Source: an uncultured Methanobacteriaceae archaeon
GTDB taxonomy: Archaea > Methanobacteriota > Methanobacteria > Methanobacteriales > Methanobacteriaceae
Reading direction: 5' to 3'
Assembly (NCBI GenBank): GCA_902782945.1
Contig: CACZOU010000076.1
Location: 1 to 40,027, forward strand
Length of the DNA: 40,027 nt
Shown: positions 1-9,584 of the stretch, piece after piece
How positions within the stretch are numbered: position 1 is the first letter of the stretch
How the letters are laid out: each line of letters starts with the position of its first letter
The notes under the pieces: model-generated
Seen by the model: only the letters and a program-made list of their open reading frames with translations
Told to the model about the DNA's origin: nothing
The model's database searches: none
Program-made: the position numbers and the translations under genes

Positions 1-201
1 CCATGTAATCACTGTACACCTAAATGTAAAGAAGTCTACAGTGAATGTAAACATCCTGAAATAAGAAGATATTCCCTAGCATCCTTAGGTATTGATAGTA
101 AAAAGATACTGAAAGATTTATTTGATATTGATTTAATCTTGATTAATGGTAAATTACCTAAATATATGAATAATATATCCTCAATTTTATATACAAAATA
201 A
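1..201 (+). CDS. DUF2284 predicted metal-binding protein (C-terminal fragment)
   Basis: The frame is open from base 1 to a TAA at 199-201 and gives the last 66 residues of a protein whose start lies outside the window. It opens with a cysteine cluster (PCNHCTPKCKEVYSEC) followed by a His-Pro-Glu, Arg and 'SLASLGID' stretch. This is the pattern I associate with the C-terminal part of DUF2284 proteins, small predicted metal-binding proteins common in methanogens and other anaerobes. Four Cys within 16 residues suggest an Fe-S or zinc site, but the function is not known. It converges on the ABM-domain gene on the other strand. The family call comes from the motif alone, on a fragment. Confidence 0.6.
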   Translation, partial: PCNHCTPKCKEVYSECKHPEIRRYSLASLGIDSKKILKDLFDIDLILINGKLPKYMNNISSILYTK

Positions 202-267
202 GTTTATAATGATTTAATAAAAATAATAAGAAGTAATATTTAATTTAGTAAAAGTTTTTTGATTAAA

Positions 268-600
268 TTATTTATCAAGAAACTTCTGATCTTTTTTAGG
301 AATTCCTGTATCATCAGATACATAGCGTTCAGCTGTAACAGTTAAATCATATTTATCTCTAAGTTTAAGAATAGTACCCATAGTTTCTGATGAGTGATGT
401 TTATCAAGTGCACTTTGATTTTTCCAACTATCAATTAGAAGAACCGTTTCAGGATTATTAATTGATGTAAAATATTCATAACGAAGATTTCCTGAATTAG
501 AACGTATTTTATCCACAGTACCAGAGGATATCATTTCTTTTGCAAATTTTACTGCATTTTCACCACTACCAGTATAATAAAGATTCATTGTTATACTCAT
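268..600 (-). CDS. ABM-domain protein, putative quinol monooxygenase (YgiN-like)
   Basis: A 110-residue protein whose whole length fits a single antibiotic-biosynthesis-monooxygenase (ABM) domain, a dimeric alpha+beta ferredoxin-like fold. Typical features are the N-terminal strand 'MSITMNLYYTGSG', a central 'VLLIDSWKNQSALDKHHSS' stretch (W and the D-K-H-H region are usual in the family) and a C-terminal strand 'LTVTAERYV'. Family members include quinol oxidases, heme-degrading proteins and many of unknown role; in an anaerobe a redox-protective role is possible but unproven. The ATG at 598-600 is preceded by a GGAGG Shine-Dalgarno sequence, so the start is secure. It is a single gene with its own promoter. 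Confidence 0.75.
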   Translation of the reverse strand: MSITMNLYYTGSGENAVKFAKEMISSGTVDKIRSNSGNLRYEYFTSINNPETVLLIDSWKNQSALDKHHSSETMGTILKLRDKYDLTVTAERYVSDDTGIPKKDQKFLDK

Positions 601-650
601 AATTAGCCTCCGATTTTCTAAAAAGATTTATTTCATTAATGTACCTTTGT

Positions 651-656
651 TATATA
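651..656 (-). promoter_or_regulatory. TATA box of the ABM-domain gene
   Basis: On the minus strand the sequence GCTATATAAC is centred near 653. A start of transcription about 26 bases on, near 627, would leave a leader of about 26 bases carrying the GGAGG ribosome site in front of the ATG at 600. Position and spacing fit an archaeal promoter; this is inferred from sequence only. Confidence 0.45.
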
Positions 657-777
657 GCTTTTTGAATAGAAAAGGTCTAATTAAAAAAAGCACTATATGT
701 AATATAAGTTTATAATTATTTTAATAAAAAAAATAGTGTTGTATAAATAAAAAAGAATAAAAAATTGAAAGATGTAT

Positions 778-2484
778 TTATTCAATAACCATTAATACAT
801 CATCTTTTTCAACTATGTCTCCCTCATCTATTAATATATCAGTTACTTTTCCTGATTTATCTGCTTTTACATCATTTTCCATTTTCATAGCTTCAAGAAC
901 TGCAACTGTATCTCCAGCTTCTACATTATCTCCAACTTTTACTTTAAGTTTTACAATCATACCCTGCATTGCAGATCTTAAACCGTCTTTGATAGATGTT
1001 TTTATTTGTTTAGATGATGGTTCCATTTCCATGTATCCAGTAGGTAATATTTTAACATTGAATGTTTCACCATCTACTTCTACATCATAAGAGTTAGGTA
1101 TACTTGATGCAGCATATTCTCTTTTAGGTTCTGGTATTTCTTCTTCTACAGCTTCACCTTTGAGGAATTTTTCTCCAACTGTAGGATATAATGCATAGGT
1201 TAAAACATCTTCTTCTTTAGTGTATAAGTCTTCGTCTTTAAGTTTTTGTCTGATGCAGTCTAGTTCTGGTTTTAATAAATCAGCTGGTCTGCAAGTAATT
1301 GGTTCTTCATCACCATTAGCTTTTTTATAGACTTCCTGATTTATTTCTGCAGGTGGCCTACCATAGAATCCTTTAAGGTAATCTTTTACTTCTTTGGTAA
1401 TGTTTTTATATCTTTCACCTGTTAGAACGTTCATTACTGATTGTACACCTACTATTTGACTAGTTGGAGTTACGAGTGGTGGATATCCAAGGTCTTTTCT
1501 TACGAGTGGTATTTCTTTAAGTACATCAGGATATCTGTCTATAGCACTTTGTTGTTTTAATTGTGATACTAGGTTAGATAACATTCCACCTGGAACTTGA
1601 TATCGTAATACGTCAGTATCTACTTTTGATGCTAATGGATCAAATAATGCAGCGTATTTGTCTGTTAAATCTGCAAAGTATTCTTTGATTTTTGTTAGTA
1701 AATCTAAATCAATACCTGTATCGTACTTAGTTCCTCTTAATGCTGCTACTACACTTTCGGTAGGTGGCTGTGCGGTTCCTCCTGCAAATGGTGATATAGC
1801 TGTATCTACTATGTCTACTCCTGCTTCAATTGCTGCTTCATAACTCATTAAAGTCATTCCACTAGTACAGTGACTGTGTAAGTTAATTTCTAAGTCCACT
1901 TCATCTTTTAATGCTGTTACTAACTCTTTAGCAACTACTGGAGTTATTAATCCTGCCATATCTTTTATAGTTATAGCATCACAATCCATTGCAGCTAATT
2001 CTTTTGCAAATTCAACGTATTTATCAATTGTATGTACTGGACTTATAGTATAACTTATTGTTCCTTGAACATAAGCTCCCTGTTCTTTTGCTGTTTTAAT
2101 AGACATTTCCATGTTTCTAGAATCATTTAATGCATCAAATATTCTGAAAACATCTACTCCATTTTCATAGGATTTCTCCACAAATTCTTTTACAATATCA
2201 TCAGGATAATGTTTGTATCCAACAAGATTTTGTCCCCTTAATAACATCTGAATAGGAGTTTTGGTTACGTGTTCTTTGATAGTTCTTAGTCTTTCCCATG
2301 GATCTTCATTTAAGAACCGTATACATGTATCAAAAGTTGCTCCACCCCATGCTTCTAAAGAGAAATAGCCCACGTTATCAAGATCTTCTAATATAGGAAC
2401 CATATCAGAGGTTCTCATTCTTGTAGCTATTAGCGATTGGTGAGCATCACGTAACACAGTTTCTATAATTTTAACTTTTGCCAT
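778..2484 (-). CDS. pycB: Pyruvate carboxylase subunit B (carboxyltransferase + biotin carrier)
   Basis: A 568-residue protein with the order expected for archaeal PycB / oxaloacetate decarboxylase alpha: an HMG-CoA-lyase-like TIM barrel from about residue 5 ('ETVLRDAHQSLIATRMRT', then 'DALND' and the metal-site 'NLHSHCTSGMT'), a conserved carboxylase domain in the middle, and a C-terminal biotinyl domain with 'VLEAMKMEND', where the biotinylated lysine is about residue 534. It carries the carboxyl group from biotin to pyruvate to make oxaloacetate, which feeds the incomplete reductive TCA branch in methanogens. The partner biotin carboxylase (PycA) is not in this window. A sodium-pump decarboxylase role is less likely because no membrane subunits are nearby. 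The ATG is preceded by AGGTG. Confidence 0.92.
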   Translation of the reverse strand: MAKVKIIETVLRDAHQSLIATRMRTSDMVPILEDLDNVGYFSLEAWGGATFDTCIRFLNEDPWERLRTIKEHVTKTPIQMLLRGQNLVGYKHYPDDIVKEFVEKSYENGVDVFRIFDALNDSRNMEMSIKTAKEQGAYVQGTISYTISPVHTIDKYVEFAKELAAMDCDAITIKDMAGLITPVVAKELVTALKDEVDLEINLHSHCTSGMTLMSYEAAIEAGVDIVDTAISPFAGGTAQPPTESVVAALRGTKYDTGIDLDLLTKIKEYFADLTDKYAALFDPLASKVDTDVLRYQVPGGMLSNLVSQLKQQSAIDRYPDVLKEIPLVRKDLGYPPLVTPTSQIVGVQSVMNVLTGERYKNITKEVKDYLKGFYGRPPAEINQEVYKKANGDEEPITCRPADLLKPELDCIRQKLKDEDLYTKEEDVLTYALYPTVGEKFLKGEAVEEEIPEPKREYAASSIPNSYDVEVDGETFNVKILPTGYMEMEPSSKQIKTSIKDGLRSAMQGMIVKLKVKVGDNVEAGDTVAVLEAMKMENDVKADKSGKVTDILIDEGDIVEKDDVLMVIE

Positions 2485-2756
2485 TTATGACACCTGCCTT
2501 TGTTATATAATTGTTATGATCATGTAATATTATTGTGTAAATTTTTATTATAATATTATTAAGTTAATGTATTAATTAATGAGTAAAATGAAATTATATA
2601 AAATTCCACTAATCTAACTTCTATTGTTAATATATGTTTAAACTAATATACCTATTTTACTATAGATTTACCAAAAGAAATTAAATTAAAATAAAAAATA
2701 TCAAAAAATAGTTTATATTATAAAGATAATATGAAAAAAATAGATTCATAATTAAT

Positions 2757-2942
2757 CTATTTTAATCTTTTACCAGTTACTGGTTTTTTATTTTGCCAAC
2801 TGTATCTTCTTAGTCTTTTAGATCTACCGAAACCACATGAAGCACAGTATTTTTTAGTTGGATTGTATGCGTTTTTACCACATCTGCGACATCTGATATG
2901 GTTATTTTTATTACGCTTACCAAATGATGGCGTTCCTTTCAT
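2757..2942 (-). CDS. rpl37e: 50S ribosomal protein L37e
   Basis: A 61-residue basic protein that matches L37e along its length: the start '[12 protein letters not shown]', a zinc ribbon with two CxxC pairs ('[10 protein letters not shown]' and 'YCASCGFG') and a basic tail rich in Arg and Lys. It is a component of the large ribosomal subunit in archaea and eukaryotes and binds rRNA around its single zinc. The ATG at 2940-2942 has a GGAGGGGA Shine-Dalgarno sequence about eight bases upstream. It lies 201 bases downstream of the Sm-like gene on the same strand, a gene pair that is common in archaea. Confidence 0.95.
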   Translation of the reverse strand: MKGTPSFGKRNKNNHIRCRRCGKNAYNPTKKYCASCGFGRSKRLRRYSWQNKKPVTGKRLK

Positions 2943-3015
2943 GCTAATGTCCCCTCCGAATAAATTTTTTTTTAAAATAAATGTAATAAACCTTTTAAAA
3001 AAGGTAAAAAAGAGA

Positions 3016-3063
3016 GAATAGAACTAAAATTCTATTCCATTCAGATATACGATCGCTATATCT
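3016..3063. repeat. Two adjacent inverted repeats between the LSm and L37e genes
   Basis: The first is a perfect 8-base inverted repeat, GAATAGAA (3016-3023) and TTCTATTC (3030-3037), with a 6-base loop. Five bases on, a second has arms AGATATA (3043-3049) and TATATCT (3057-3063) around CGATCGC. Both lie in the intergenic space between two co-oriented genes. They could form RNA hairpins that end or protect the LSm transcript or mark a processing site. No C/D box motif was found in them. Confidence 0.4.
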
Positions 3064-3143
3064 CCATATTTAATATTTGTAAAATTTTATAATAAGGACG
3101 ATTAATATTAATAGATTTAAACTACTAAGGTGTCCTTTACTAA

Positions 3144-3395
<252 letters not shown>

Positions 3396-3432
3396 TCACC
3401 TTATCAATAATATATGTTTTTATTTGTTTAGA

Positions 3433-3443
3433 ATTATATTTAA
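3433..3443 (-). promoter_or_regulatory. TATA-like element for the LSm gene
   Basis: On the minus strand TTTAAATATAATT is centred about 50 bases upstream of the GTG start, placing the likely transcript start near 3412 and giving a leader of about 22 bases with the ribosome site. The call rests on spacing and composition in very AT-rich DNA, so chance is a real alternative. Confidence 0.3.
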
Positions 3444-3677
3444 ATGTATTGTATTGTGATACAAAAAATCAAACAAATAATTATCCATAAATAATTATAT
3501 ATTATAATATTACTATATGTTAAAACTTTCTTTAATATTTATACTGAATAAGACATGTGTATATATAAATAAAATAATTATATAGTTAAAATTGAAGAAA
3601 ATAATTATTTTTAATATTAAAGTAGTGTAAATAAATAAGATTAAAAACAATTGAAAAATAATTAGAAAGGTGAAAAA

Positions 3678-4157
3678 TTGAAAATTAAAAAAAGAAATTT
3701 CCTTAAAAATAAGAAAATCAAAGAGATAAAAAAAGAATTAGGTAATTATGATAACATAATACCAAAAAAATCAAATGTAGAACTAATTCAAGTAGAAGAT
3801 TTACCTGACGTACTTCTAGTAGATGGCGAACCATTACTTATGCAGACAGAGGATAGAATTATACCAACACTAAAAGCAGCATTAAAAATGGATATCACAG
3901 AAAAATATGCTACAGTTGACATGGGTGCAATAAATTTTGTTATTAAAGGTGCAGATATAATGTCACCAGGCATAGTTGATGCTGATAAAACAATAGAACC
4001 TGGAGAAACAATTATTGTAATAGAAGAAGGTCATAAAAAACCGTTAGCTATTGGTATTAGTCTAATAAGTGGAGAAGAGATGATTGAAAACGATAAAGGT
4101 AAAGCAATAAAAAACCTACATTATGTAGGAGATCCAATATGGGAACTTGAAATATAG
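3678..4157 (+). CDS. PUA-domain RNA-binding protein (MCT-1/Tma20-like archaeal family)
   Basis: A 159-residue protein with a Lys-rich N-terminal part and a PUA domain over roughly residues 70-155, recognisable from 'KYATVDMGAINFVIKGADIM', 'SPGIVDADKTIEPGE' and 'GHKKPLAIGIS'. PUA domains bind structured RNA. This stand-alone archaeal type resembles the eukaryotic translation factors MCT-1/Tma20, but its own role is uncertain. The start is a TTG at 3678-3680, chosen because AAGGTGA ends four bases upstream and no ATG lies near the N-terminus. arfB begins 12 bases after the stop, so the two are probably cotranscribed. Confidence 0.8.
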   Translation: MKIKKRNFLKNKKIKEIKKELGNYDNIIPKKSNVELIQVEDLPDVLLVDGEPLLMQTEDRIIPTLKAALKMDITEKYATVDMGAINFVIKGADIMSPGIVDADKTIEPGETIIVIEEGHKKPLAIGISLISGEEMIENDKGKAIKNLHYVGDPIWELEI

Positions 4158-4169
4158 AGGAAACAATAT

Positions 4170-4871
4170 ATGAACCATGATAACTTCAAATTAAAGTATT
4201 CTTCAGGAAATATATTATCAGAAAATATACATGAAATTGGAATAATTGCTCTCGGGTCACACTTAGAAAATCATGGCTCTGCACTACCAATAGATACTGA
4301 TTCCAAAATAGCAGCTAATGTAGCAGTTAATGTTGCAACAAAGACAGGTGCTATGTTTTTAGGAATATTCTATGCTGCAACTGAATATGATTATGTTAAA
4401 CATGGTATACACTTAAAAAAAGATGACTTAATATACAAACAAATAATACCTCAACTAATAAATATTCGAAAACAGCTGGGAATAAAAAAAGTAATTATTG
4501 TAAATGGACATGGTGGAAATAATCAAATAATAGATGATATACCGACAATATCCGGGAAGACAGACCTGGAAATAGTATTCAATAATTCAATAATTGAACA
4601 TGAAGGGCCTCATGCATGTACTGGTGAATTATCCATGGGTAAAGTTCTAGGAATTACTGATGAAGATTCTATAAATGAACATGGAGATTTCAATAAAAAC
4701 CCTGAAGTAGGTATGGTCGGCCTAAAACTAGCAAGAGAAACCGAACCTATAATAGATGAAGAAGCAAAAACAATAGAAAAAGAAGGATTTGAAGTTAATG
4801 AAGAATTTGGAAGAAAACTATTAATTAACGCTGAAAAAAGTATAATAGAAGATATTAAAAAACTATTATAA
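4170..4871 (+). CDS. arfB: FAPy deformylase of archaeal riboflavin/F420 synthesis (creatininase family)
   Basis: A 233-residue creatininase-family protein. It closely follows the archaeal ArfB pattern: 'LKYSSGNIL', 'EIGIIALGSHLENHGSALPIDTD' (metal-binding Glu/His/Asp), 'TEYDYVKHGIH' and 'VNGHGGNNQ'. ArfB removes formate from the formylamino-pyrimidine nucleotide made by ArfA, the second step toward riboflavin and the deazaflavin of F420. The next-step reductase gene is also in this window at 12321. The ATG is preceded by GAGGAAA. The stop codon ends at 4871 and abuts the stop codon of the convergent helicase gene with no base between them. Confidence 0.87.
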   Translation: MNHDNFKLKYSSGNILSENIHEIGIIALGSHLENHGSALPIDTDSKIAANVAVNVATKTGAMFLGIFYAATEYDYVKHGIHLKKDDLIYKQIIPQLINIRKQLGIKKVIIVNGHGGNNQIIDDIPTISGKTDLEIVFNNSIIEHEGPHACTGELSMGKVLGITDEDSINEHGDFNKNPEVGMVGLKLARETEPIIDEEAKTIEKEGFEVNEEFGRKLLINAEKSIIEDIKKLL

Positions 4872-7376
4872 TTATTTACCTAATTCTATCTTTTTAATTA
4901 GTTTTTTACATCTATTACTTGTTTTTTTATTATTAAATGCTAGACTTATTCTTGAAATTGATTCTAATGTCCTTATTATTTGGTCTAGCCAACTGAATAT
5001 ATCCCCAGGATATATATGTATATCATAATTTGTCATGAAGAATTTACTTATTCTATTTGGACTCCAACCATGAATTCTCTGTCGTATTATTTTATCAGAT
5101 ATATTATTTTCAAAACATTTACAGAATGGTCTTTCCTCACAGGTACATGATAAGAAATCAACTTGTAATGTTATAAGTTTATCAGCATATTGTGGGTCTA
5201 ATTTAGAGATTACATCACCTGATGTTATAATATCTCTTGTTGAATCTGCAAAAAGTCTTGAACTAACATTTGTTTTTAATGCAGAAGATAATCTGTTTAT
5301 CAACCTATTACTTAAATATGCACTATCGAATGGTTCTATATTTTCTGCTGTTAGTAATGGATCCTGTTTTAAATGTTTTTTAATGTATTCTGCTTTATAT
5401 ATTTTTAGAAATGATATTGAAACTGCTCGTCCATACTTTGTTGGTATATATATGAATCGTTCGCCTTTTTTTGGTTTAATGAGTTTTTTATCATATAATA
5501 GATTCATAACTTCTTCAAAGAGAACAGGGGATTCTATTTTATTATATCTTTTCTTTATTTTTCGAATATCTGCATTTTTAATTGCTGATATATCAGCTAA
5601 TACTTCTTCATATGCATCATCTTCCTCGAATTCCACTGTTATACTGTCCACATCACTATCTAATAGTTCTATAGCTTTTTGTTCTTCTGATTCATTGTCA
5701 AATTCTTTTCCTAACTCCGGTAGTAAATATACTTTTCCAATATCGTGGAATGTCGGTCTTCCTGCACGTCCTAACATCTGTGAAAATTCATTATTTGTTA
5801 GCCATTTATTTCCCATACGTAATGTTTCAAATAATACTTGGGAAGCTGGGAAATCCACACCTGCCGCTAGTGCTGCTGTTGTAACTACTGTTGATATTTC
5901 CTGATTTGCAAATCCTTTTTCTATCTTTACTTTCTTGGAATAAGATAATCCTGCATGATAAGCTGCTGTTGTTATACCTTTTTTCTCAATTTGCTGTGCT
6001 ATCTGATGTGTTTTACGTCTTGAATTTGTAAACACAATTGTTTGACCACGATAACCCTTAGATGATTTAGATTCAAATTCTTTCTTAGATAGTTTTCCGA
6101 GCAAGTCCTTTTTCTCAAATTCACTCTTTGTGAAGATTAAATGTCTTTCAAGAGGTACTGGTCTCTCCTTATATTCAACTAATTTCATGTTGAAATCATT
6201 AGCAATCTGTTTAGAATTTTTCACAGTTGCTGAAAGTCCAATTAATTGAGCTTTAGGAAAGATTGTCATTAATCTGCGAACTAATCCGTTGAGTCTTGGT
6301 CCTCTTTCTTCTTCATCAAGCATGTGAATTTCATCAATTACAACCGTGCCCATATTAGATAACTGGCCATAGTTTCCGGACCTTAATAGGAAATCTAATC
6401 CTTCATAAGTAGCTACAATAATATCTGCTTTTTTAACAGATTTATTAGCAATTCTTAATTCACCTTTAGCTTTCACACGATTAGATCCTACTTTTATAGC
6501 TACTTTCATACCTAATGGTTCATATTGTTTTTTAAAATCCCTGTATTTCTGGTTAGCTAGTGCGACTAGTGGTGTTAAATATATTAATTTCTTATGCTTC
6601 ATTGCTTTAGGTATACCTGCAAGTTCACCAACTAATGTTTTTCCTGATGCTGTAGCTGACACAACTAGTAAATTTTTATCTTCCAGTAATCCTGCTTTAA
6701 GTGCTAATATTTGTACTGGGAGTAATCGTTTAACTTTTTTTGATAAAAGTCTTTTGAATGATTTAGGTATCTTCAAGTCATTTACAGTTATTTTTGGATA
6801 TTTTGTTTTTTTAACCTTAATTTTATCATATAATGTTAAATCATCGTGTTTTATAGGATTAAATTTAGGGTCAAATACTTGTAAAACTTTTTCTAAATTA
6901 TGTGTCTTATTTAATAATTTTTTAAAACTTGGATATGATGCTTTATCATATCCTTTTAATTCCATAACCCTTTTTACTTCCTTTTCAGCACATTTTTTAC
7001 AGATATATTCTCCATACAATTTATATGATTCTGATTTTTTTAGTATTGTAATATAACCCTCAAATGTGCAATGTCTACATATGTCAATGTATTTGTATGG
7101 AATATTAAGGGAATTTAACATGGACTCAATTTCTTCATCCTTTGTAGCAAGAAAAACATTTTGTTTTCTTAGTGTTCGTATTACATCTTTTGGTGATTTT
7201 AATGTCTCTATATTATTTTGTTGTATAATGAAACGTTGAGGTCTTATTTTACCATCAACTTCATGAAGTTTAAAATAACTATAAAATAAGGGTTCTCTCT
7301 GTGTGTTTAATGCTCCCTTTGCTGATCCTATAGGATATAATTCAACTATTTTCTTGTTACGTCTTAATATTATCAT
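4872..7376 (-). CDS. Archaea-specific superfamily II helicase (COG1202 type)
   Basis: Counting from a possible TTG at 7412, the protein has 846 residues; the likelier ATG at 7374-7376 gives 834. Order of features on the long numbering: a N-terminal zinc-binding segment (C112xxC115 and C138xxC141), helicase motif I 'TASGKT' at 254-259, DEIH near 361-364, 'GLSATV', and the C-terminal helicase domain ending in 'QMLGRAGRPTFHDIG'. Near the C-terminus is a second cysteine cluster, 'CTCEERPFCKC'. This matches the Ski2/Hel308-like archaeal family COG1202, thought to act in DNA repair or RNA metabolism, with no settled substrate. The start is set by the promoter at about 7424: its predicted transcript start near 7398 falls between the two candidate starts, so the upstream TTG would not be transcribed. 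Confidence 0.88.
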   Translation of the reverse strand: MIILRRNKKIVELYPIGSAKGALNTQREPLFYSYFKLHEVDGKIRPQRFIIQQNNIETLKSPKDVIRTLRKQNVFLATKDEEIESMLNSLNIPYKYIDICRHCTFEGYITILKKSESYKLYGEYICKKCAEKEVKRVMELKGYDKASYPSFKKLLNKTHNLEKVLQVFDPKFNPIKHDDLTLYDKIKVKKTKYPKITVNDLKIPKSFKRLLSKKVKRLLPVQILALKAGLLEDKNLLVVSATASGKTLVGELAGIPKAMKHKKLIYLTPLVALANQKYRDFKKQYEPLGMKVAIKVGSNRVKAKGELRIANKSVKKADIIVATYEGLDFLLRSGNYGQLSNMGTVVIDEIHMLDEEERGPRLNGLVRRLMTIFPKAQLIGLSATVKNSKQIANDFNMKLVEYKERPVPLERHLIFTKSEFEKKDLLGKLSKKEFESKSSKGYRGQTIVFTNSRRKTHQIAQQIEKKGITTAAYHAGLSYSKKVKIEKGFANQEISTVVTTAALAAGVDFPASQVLFETLRMGNKWLTNNEFSQMLGRAGRPTFHDIGKVYLLPELGKEFDNESEEQKAIELLDSDVDSITVEFEEDDAYEEVLADISAIKNADIRKIKKRYNKIESPVLFEEVMNLLYDKKLIKPKKGERFIYIPTKYGRAVSISFLKIYKAEYIKKHLKQDPLLTAENIEPFDSAYLSNRLINRLSSALKTNVSSRLFADSTRDIITSGDVISKLDPQYADKLITLQVDFLSCTCEERPFCKCFENNISDKIIRQRIHGWSPNRISKFFMTNYDIHIYPGDIFSWLDQIIRTLESISRISLAFNNKKTSNRCKKLIKKIELGK

Positions 7377-7420
7377 ATTATCAAAAAATAAATTTTTATA
7401 AGAAATATTCAAAAATCGTT

Positions 7421-7430
7421 ATATAAATTT
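7421..7430 (-). promoter_or_regulatory. BRE/TATA promoter of the helicase gene
   Basis: The minus strand reads AGAAATTTATATAAC, an excellent match to the BRE plus TATA pattern of methanogens. Centred near 7424, it predicts transcription from about 7398, some 22 bases upstream of the ATG at 7376. Confidence 0.55.
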
Positions 7431-7569
7431 CTAAGGTAGTTTAGTTCTTGTATTATTTTTTTATTTAGTATATTATATTATTATATTATTTAATACATAT
7501 CTTATAATATAATAATGAAATTATATACAATTCAAAAAGAATTTATAAATATTAAATGGATGTGAAAAC

Positions 7570-8196
7570 ATGTACAATATGGGAGCATCAACTAAACCAG
7601 GGTATGATATTGCTAATAAGAGTAGAGAAATTATTAAATCTTTAATTGATGATGATACTAAATATTTATCATATGAAGAACGTGACATAGTAGAAAGAGT
7701 AGTACATTCAACAGCAGATCCTGAATATGCTAAACTAGTAAAAATATCACCAACATTTGTAGAAACAGCACTACAATGTTTTGATAATAAGGAAGACATA
7801 TTAACTGATATTAATATGGTAAAATCAGGAATTACACGTTATGAAGGTAATGTATTATGTTATATCCGTGATGAAAAAGCTAGAAAATTAGCTAAAAAAG
7901 AAGAAATAACACGATCTGCAGCAGCAATGAGAGTTGCAGCTGAAAATGGATTTAAAGGAGTAGTTGCTATAGGAAATGCCCCAACAGCATTATTCGAAGT
8001 AATAAAATTAGTAGAAGAAGGACAAATGGATGCTAAAGCAGTTGTAGGAGTTCCAGTAGGATTTGTAGGCGCTGCTGATTCTAAAGAAGCATTATCTAAA
8101 ACAGATATACCATACACTATTACAACAGGTCCAAAAGGTGGAACACCTATTGCTGTAGCTGTAGTAAACTCTTTATTAAATATAAGAAAAAACTAA
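7570..8196 (+). CDS. cbiC: Cobalt-precorrin-8 methylmutase
   Basis: A 208-residue protein of the CbiC/CobH family. The catalytic histidine is visible in '[13 protein letters not shown]' (H46), followed by 'DINMVKSGI', '[12 protein letters not shown]', '[13 protein letters not shown]', '[16 protein letters not shown]' and '[16 protein letters not shown]'. It moves the methyl group from C-11 to C-12 of cobalt-precorrin-8 to give cobyrinate in the anaerobic cobalamin route. Methanogens need corrinoids for methyl transfer, particularly for growth on methanol. The length is normal for the family. hemL starts 13 bases after the stop, so two tetrapyrrole steps are probably cotranscribed. The gene is divergent from the helicase. 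Confidence 0.93.
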   Translation: MYNMGASTKPGYDIANKSREIIKSLIDDDTKYLSYEERDIVERVVHSTADPEYAKLVKISPTFVETALQCFDNKEDILTDINMVKSGITRYEGNVLCYIRDEKARKLAKKEEITRSAAAMRVAAENGFKGVVAIGNAPTALFEVIKLVEEGQMDAKAVVGVPVGFVGAADSKEALSKTDIPYTITTGPKGGTPIAVAVVNSLLNIRKN

Positions 8197-8209
8197 AAAA
8201 GGAGATAGA

Positions 8210-9475
8210 ATGAATCAACAAAAATCAAAAGAATTATACGAGGAAGCTGTAAATTACTTACCTGGAGGAGTAAATTCACCAGTACGTGCATATAAACCAT
8301 ATCCTTTTTTTGCCCAAAAAGCTAAGGGATCAAAAATATATGATGTTGATGGTAATGAATACATAGACTACTGTTTAGGATATGGTCCAATAGTATTTGG
8401 TCATGCTAATGACTATATTGTAGAACAATCAATTAACCAATTAAAACTTGGTACTGATTATGGTGTACCTTCTGAAAAAGAAATAGCTCTTGCAAAAGAA
8501 GTTATTAACAGAGTCCCTTGTGCTGAAATGGTAAGATTCACAAATTCAGGAACAGAAGCAACAATGAGTGCAATTAGATTAGCTCGTGGAGTCACAGGAA
8601 AAAATAAAATAATAAAATTTGAAGGAGCATACCATGGTGCTCACGATGCTGTACTAGTAAAATCTGGTTCAGGAGCAGCAGGTAAACCAGACTCACCCGG
8701 AATCCCAGAAGAAGCTACAAGAAACACGATACTTGCACCATTCAATGATGAAAATGCAATAACAAAAATCATAAATGAAAACAAAGATGAAATAGCATGT
8801 ATAATTGCAGAGCCCGTTATGGGAAACATTGGATGTGTACCACCTAAAGAGGGTTACCTACAATTTTTAAGAGAAATAACAGAAGAAAATAATATTCTAT
8901 TAATTATTGATGAAGTAATCACAGGATTCAGAATAAGTAAAGGTGGATCACAGGAATATTATGATATTACACCAGACCTTGCAACATTCGGTAAAATTGT
9001 TGGTGGAGGATTCCCAATAGGAGCAATAGCAGGTAAAAAAGAATACATGGAACAATTCACACCTAGTGGAAACATATACCAGGCAGGTACATTTAGTGGA
9101 AATCCAATGTCAATAAATGGTGGACTTGCAGCATTTGACATATTAACAGATAAACGCTACAAAGAACTACATGACAAAGGAGATTACCTACGTAATGGTA
9201 TTCAAGATATACTCAGTAACCTAAATCTAGATTATCAAATTAATGGTGTTGAATCAATGACACAGGTGTACTTCACAAATAATGAAGTATATGATTATGA
9301 AACAGCACAAAAATCAGACACAAAAGGATTTCTTAAATACTTCCATAATTTATTAGAAAATGGAGTATTCATAGCACCATCCCAGTATGAATGTACATTT
9401 ATATCAACAGAGCATTCAAAAGAAGACCTTGATAAAACATTAGAAGCTATTGAAATATCTTTAAAAGAATTATAA
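8210..9475 (+). CDS. hemL: Glutamate-1-semialdehyde 2,1-aminomutase
   Basis: A 421-residue PLP-dependent class III aminotransferase. Seen are '[12 protein letters not shown]' near the start (diagnostic of HemL), '[17 protein letters not shown]', 'EGAYHGAHD', the cofactor Asp in '[10 protein letters not shown]' (D234) and the Schiff-base lysine in '[13 protein letters not shown]' (K262). It converts glutamate-1-semialdehyde to 5-aminolevulinate, the committed precursor of siroheme, cobalamin and F430. The ATG is preceded by AGGAGAT at ideal spacing. It is placed directly downstream of cbiC, and after the stop a T-rich stretch around 9499-9508 could end transcription. Confidence 0.96.
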   Translation: MNQQKSKELYEEAVNYLPGGVNSPVRAYKPYPFFAQKAKGSKIYDVDGNEYIDYCLGYGPIVFGHANDYIVEQSINQLKLGTDYGVPSEKEIALAKEVINRVPCAEMVRFTNSGTEATMSAIRLARGVTGKNKIIKFEGAYHGAHDAVLVKSGSGAAGKPDSPGIPEEATRNTILAPFNDENAITKIINENKDEIACIIAEPVMGNIGCVPPKEGYLQFLREITEENNILLIIDEVITGFRISKGGSQEYYDITPDLATFGKIVGGGFPIGAIAGKKEYMEQFTPSGNIYQAGTFSGNPMSINGGLAAFDILTDKRYKELHDKGDYLRNGIQDILSNLNLDYQINGVESMTQVYFTNNEVYDYETAQKSDTKGFLKYFHNLLENGVFIAPSQYECTFISTEHSKEDLDKTLEAIEISLKEL

Positions 9476-9584
9476 ATAAACATTAACCATCTTATCTTTC
9501 CTTTTTTAACTAACAATTTTTACACTGAAAATTAAAACCTATTTAAAAATGAAAATACATATTAACTATATAAAAAAATAGGTT

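Noticed and set aside
778-2484. Oxaloacetate decarboxylase sodium pump alpha subunit
   Set aside because: The domain order is shared with PycB, but no beta or gamma membrane subunit genes are adjacent, and methanogens of this order use PycB for oxaloacetate synthesis.
3016-3063. A second C/D box RNA in the LSm-L37e gap
   Set aside because: A CUGA is present on the minus strand but no RUGAUGA box lies at a fitting distance, and no D'/C' pair was found.
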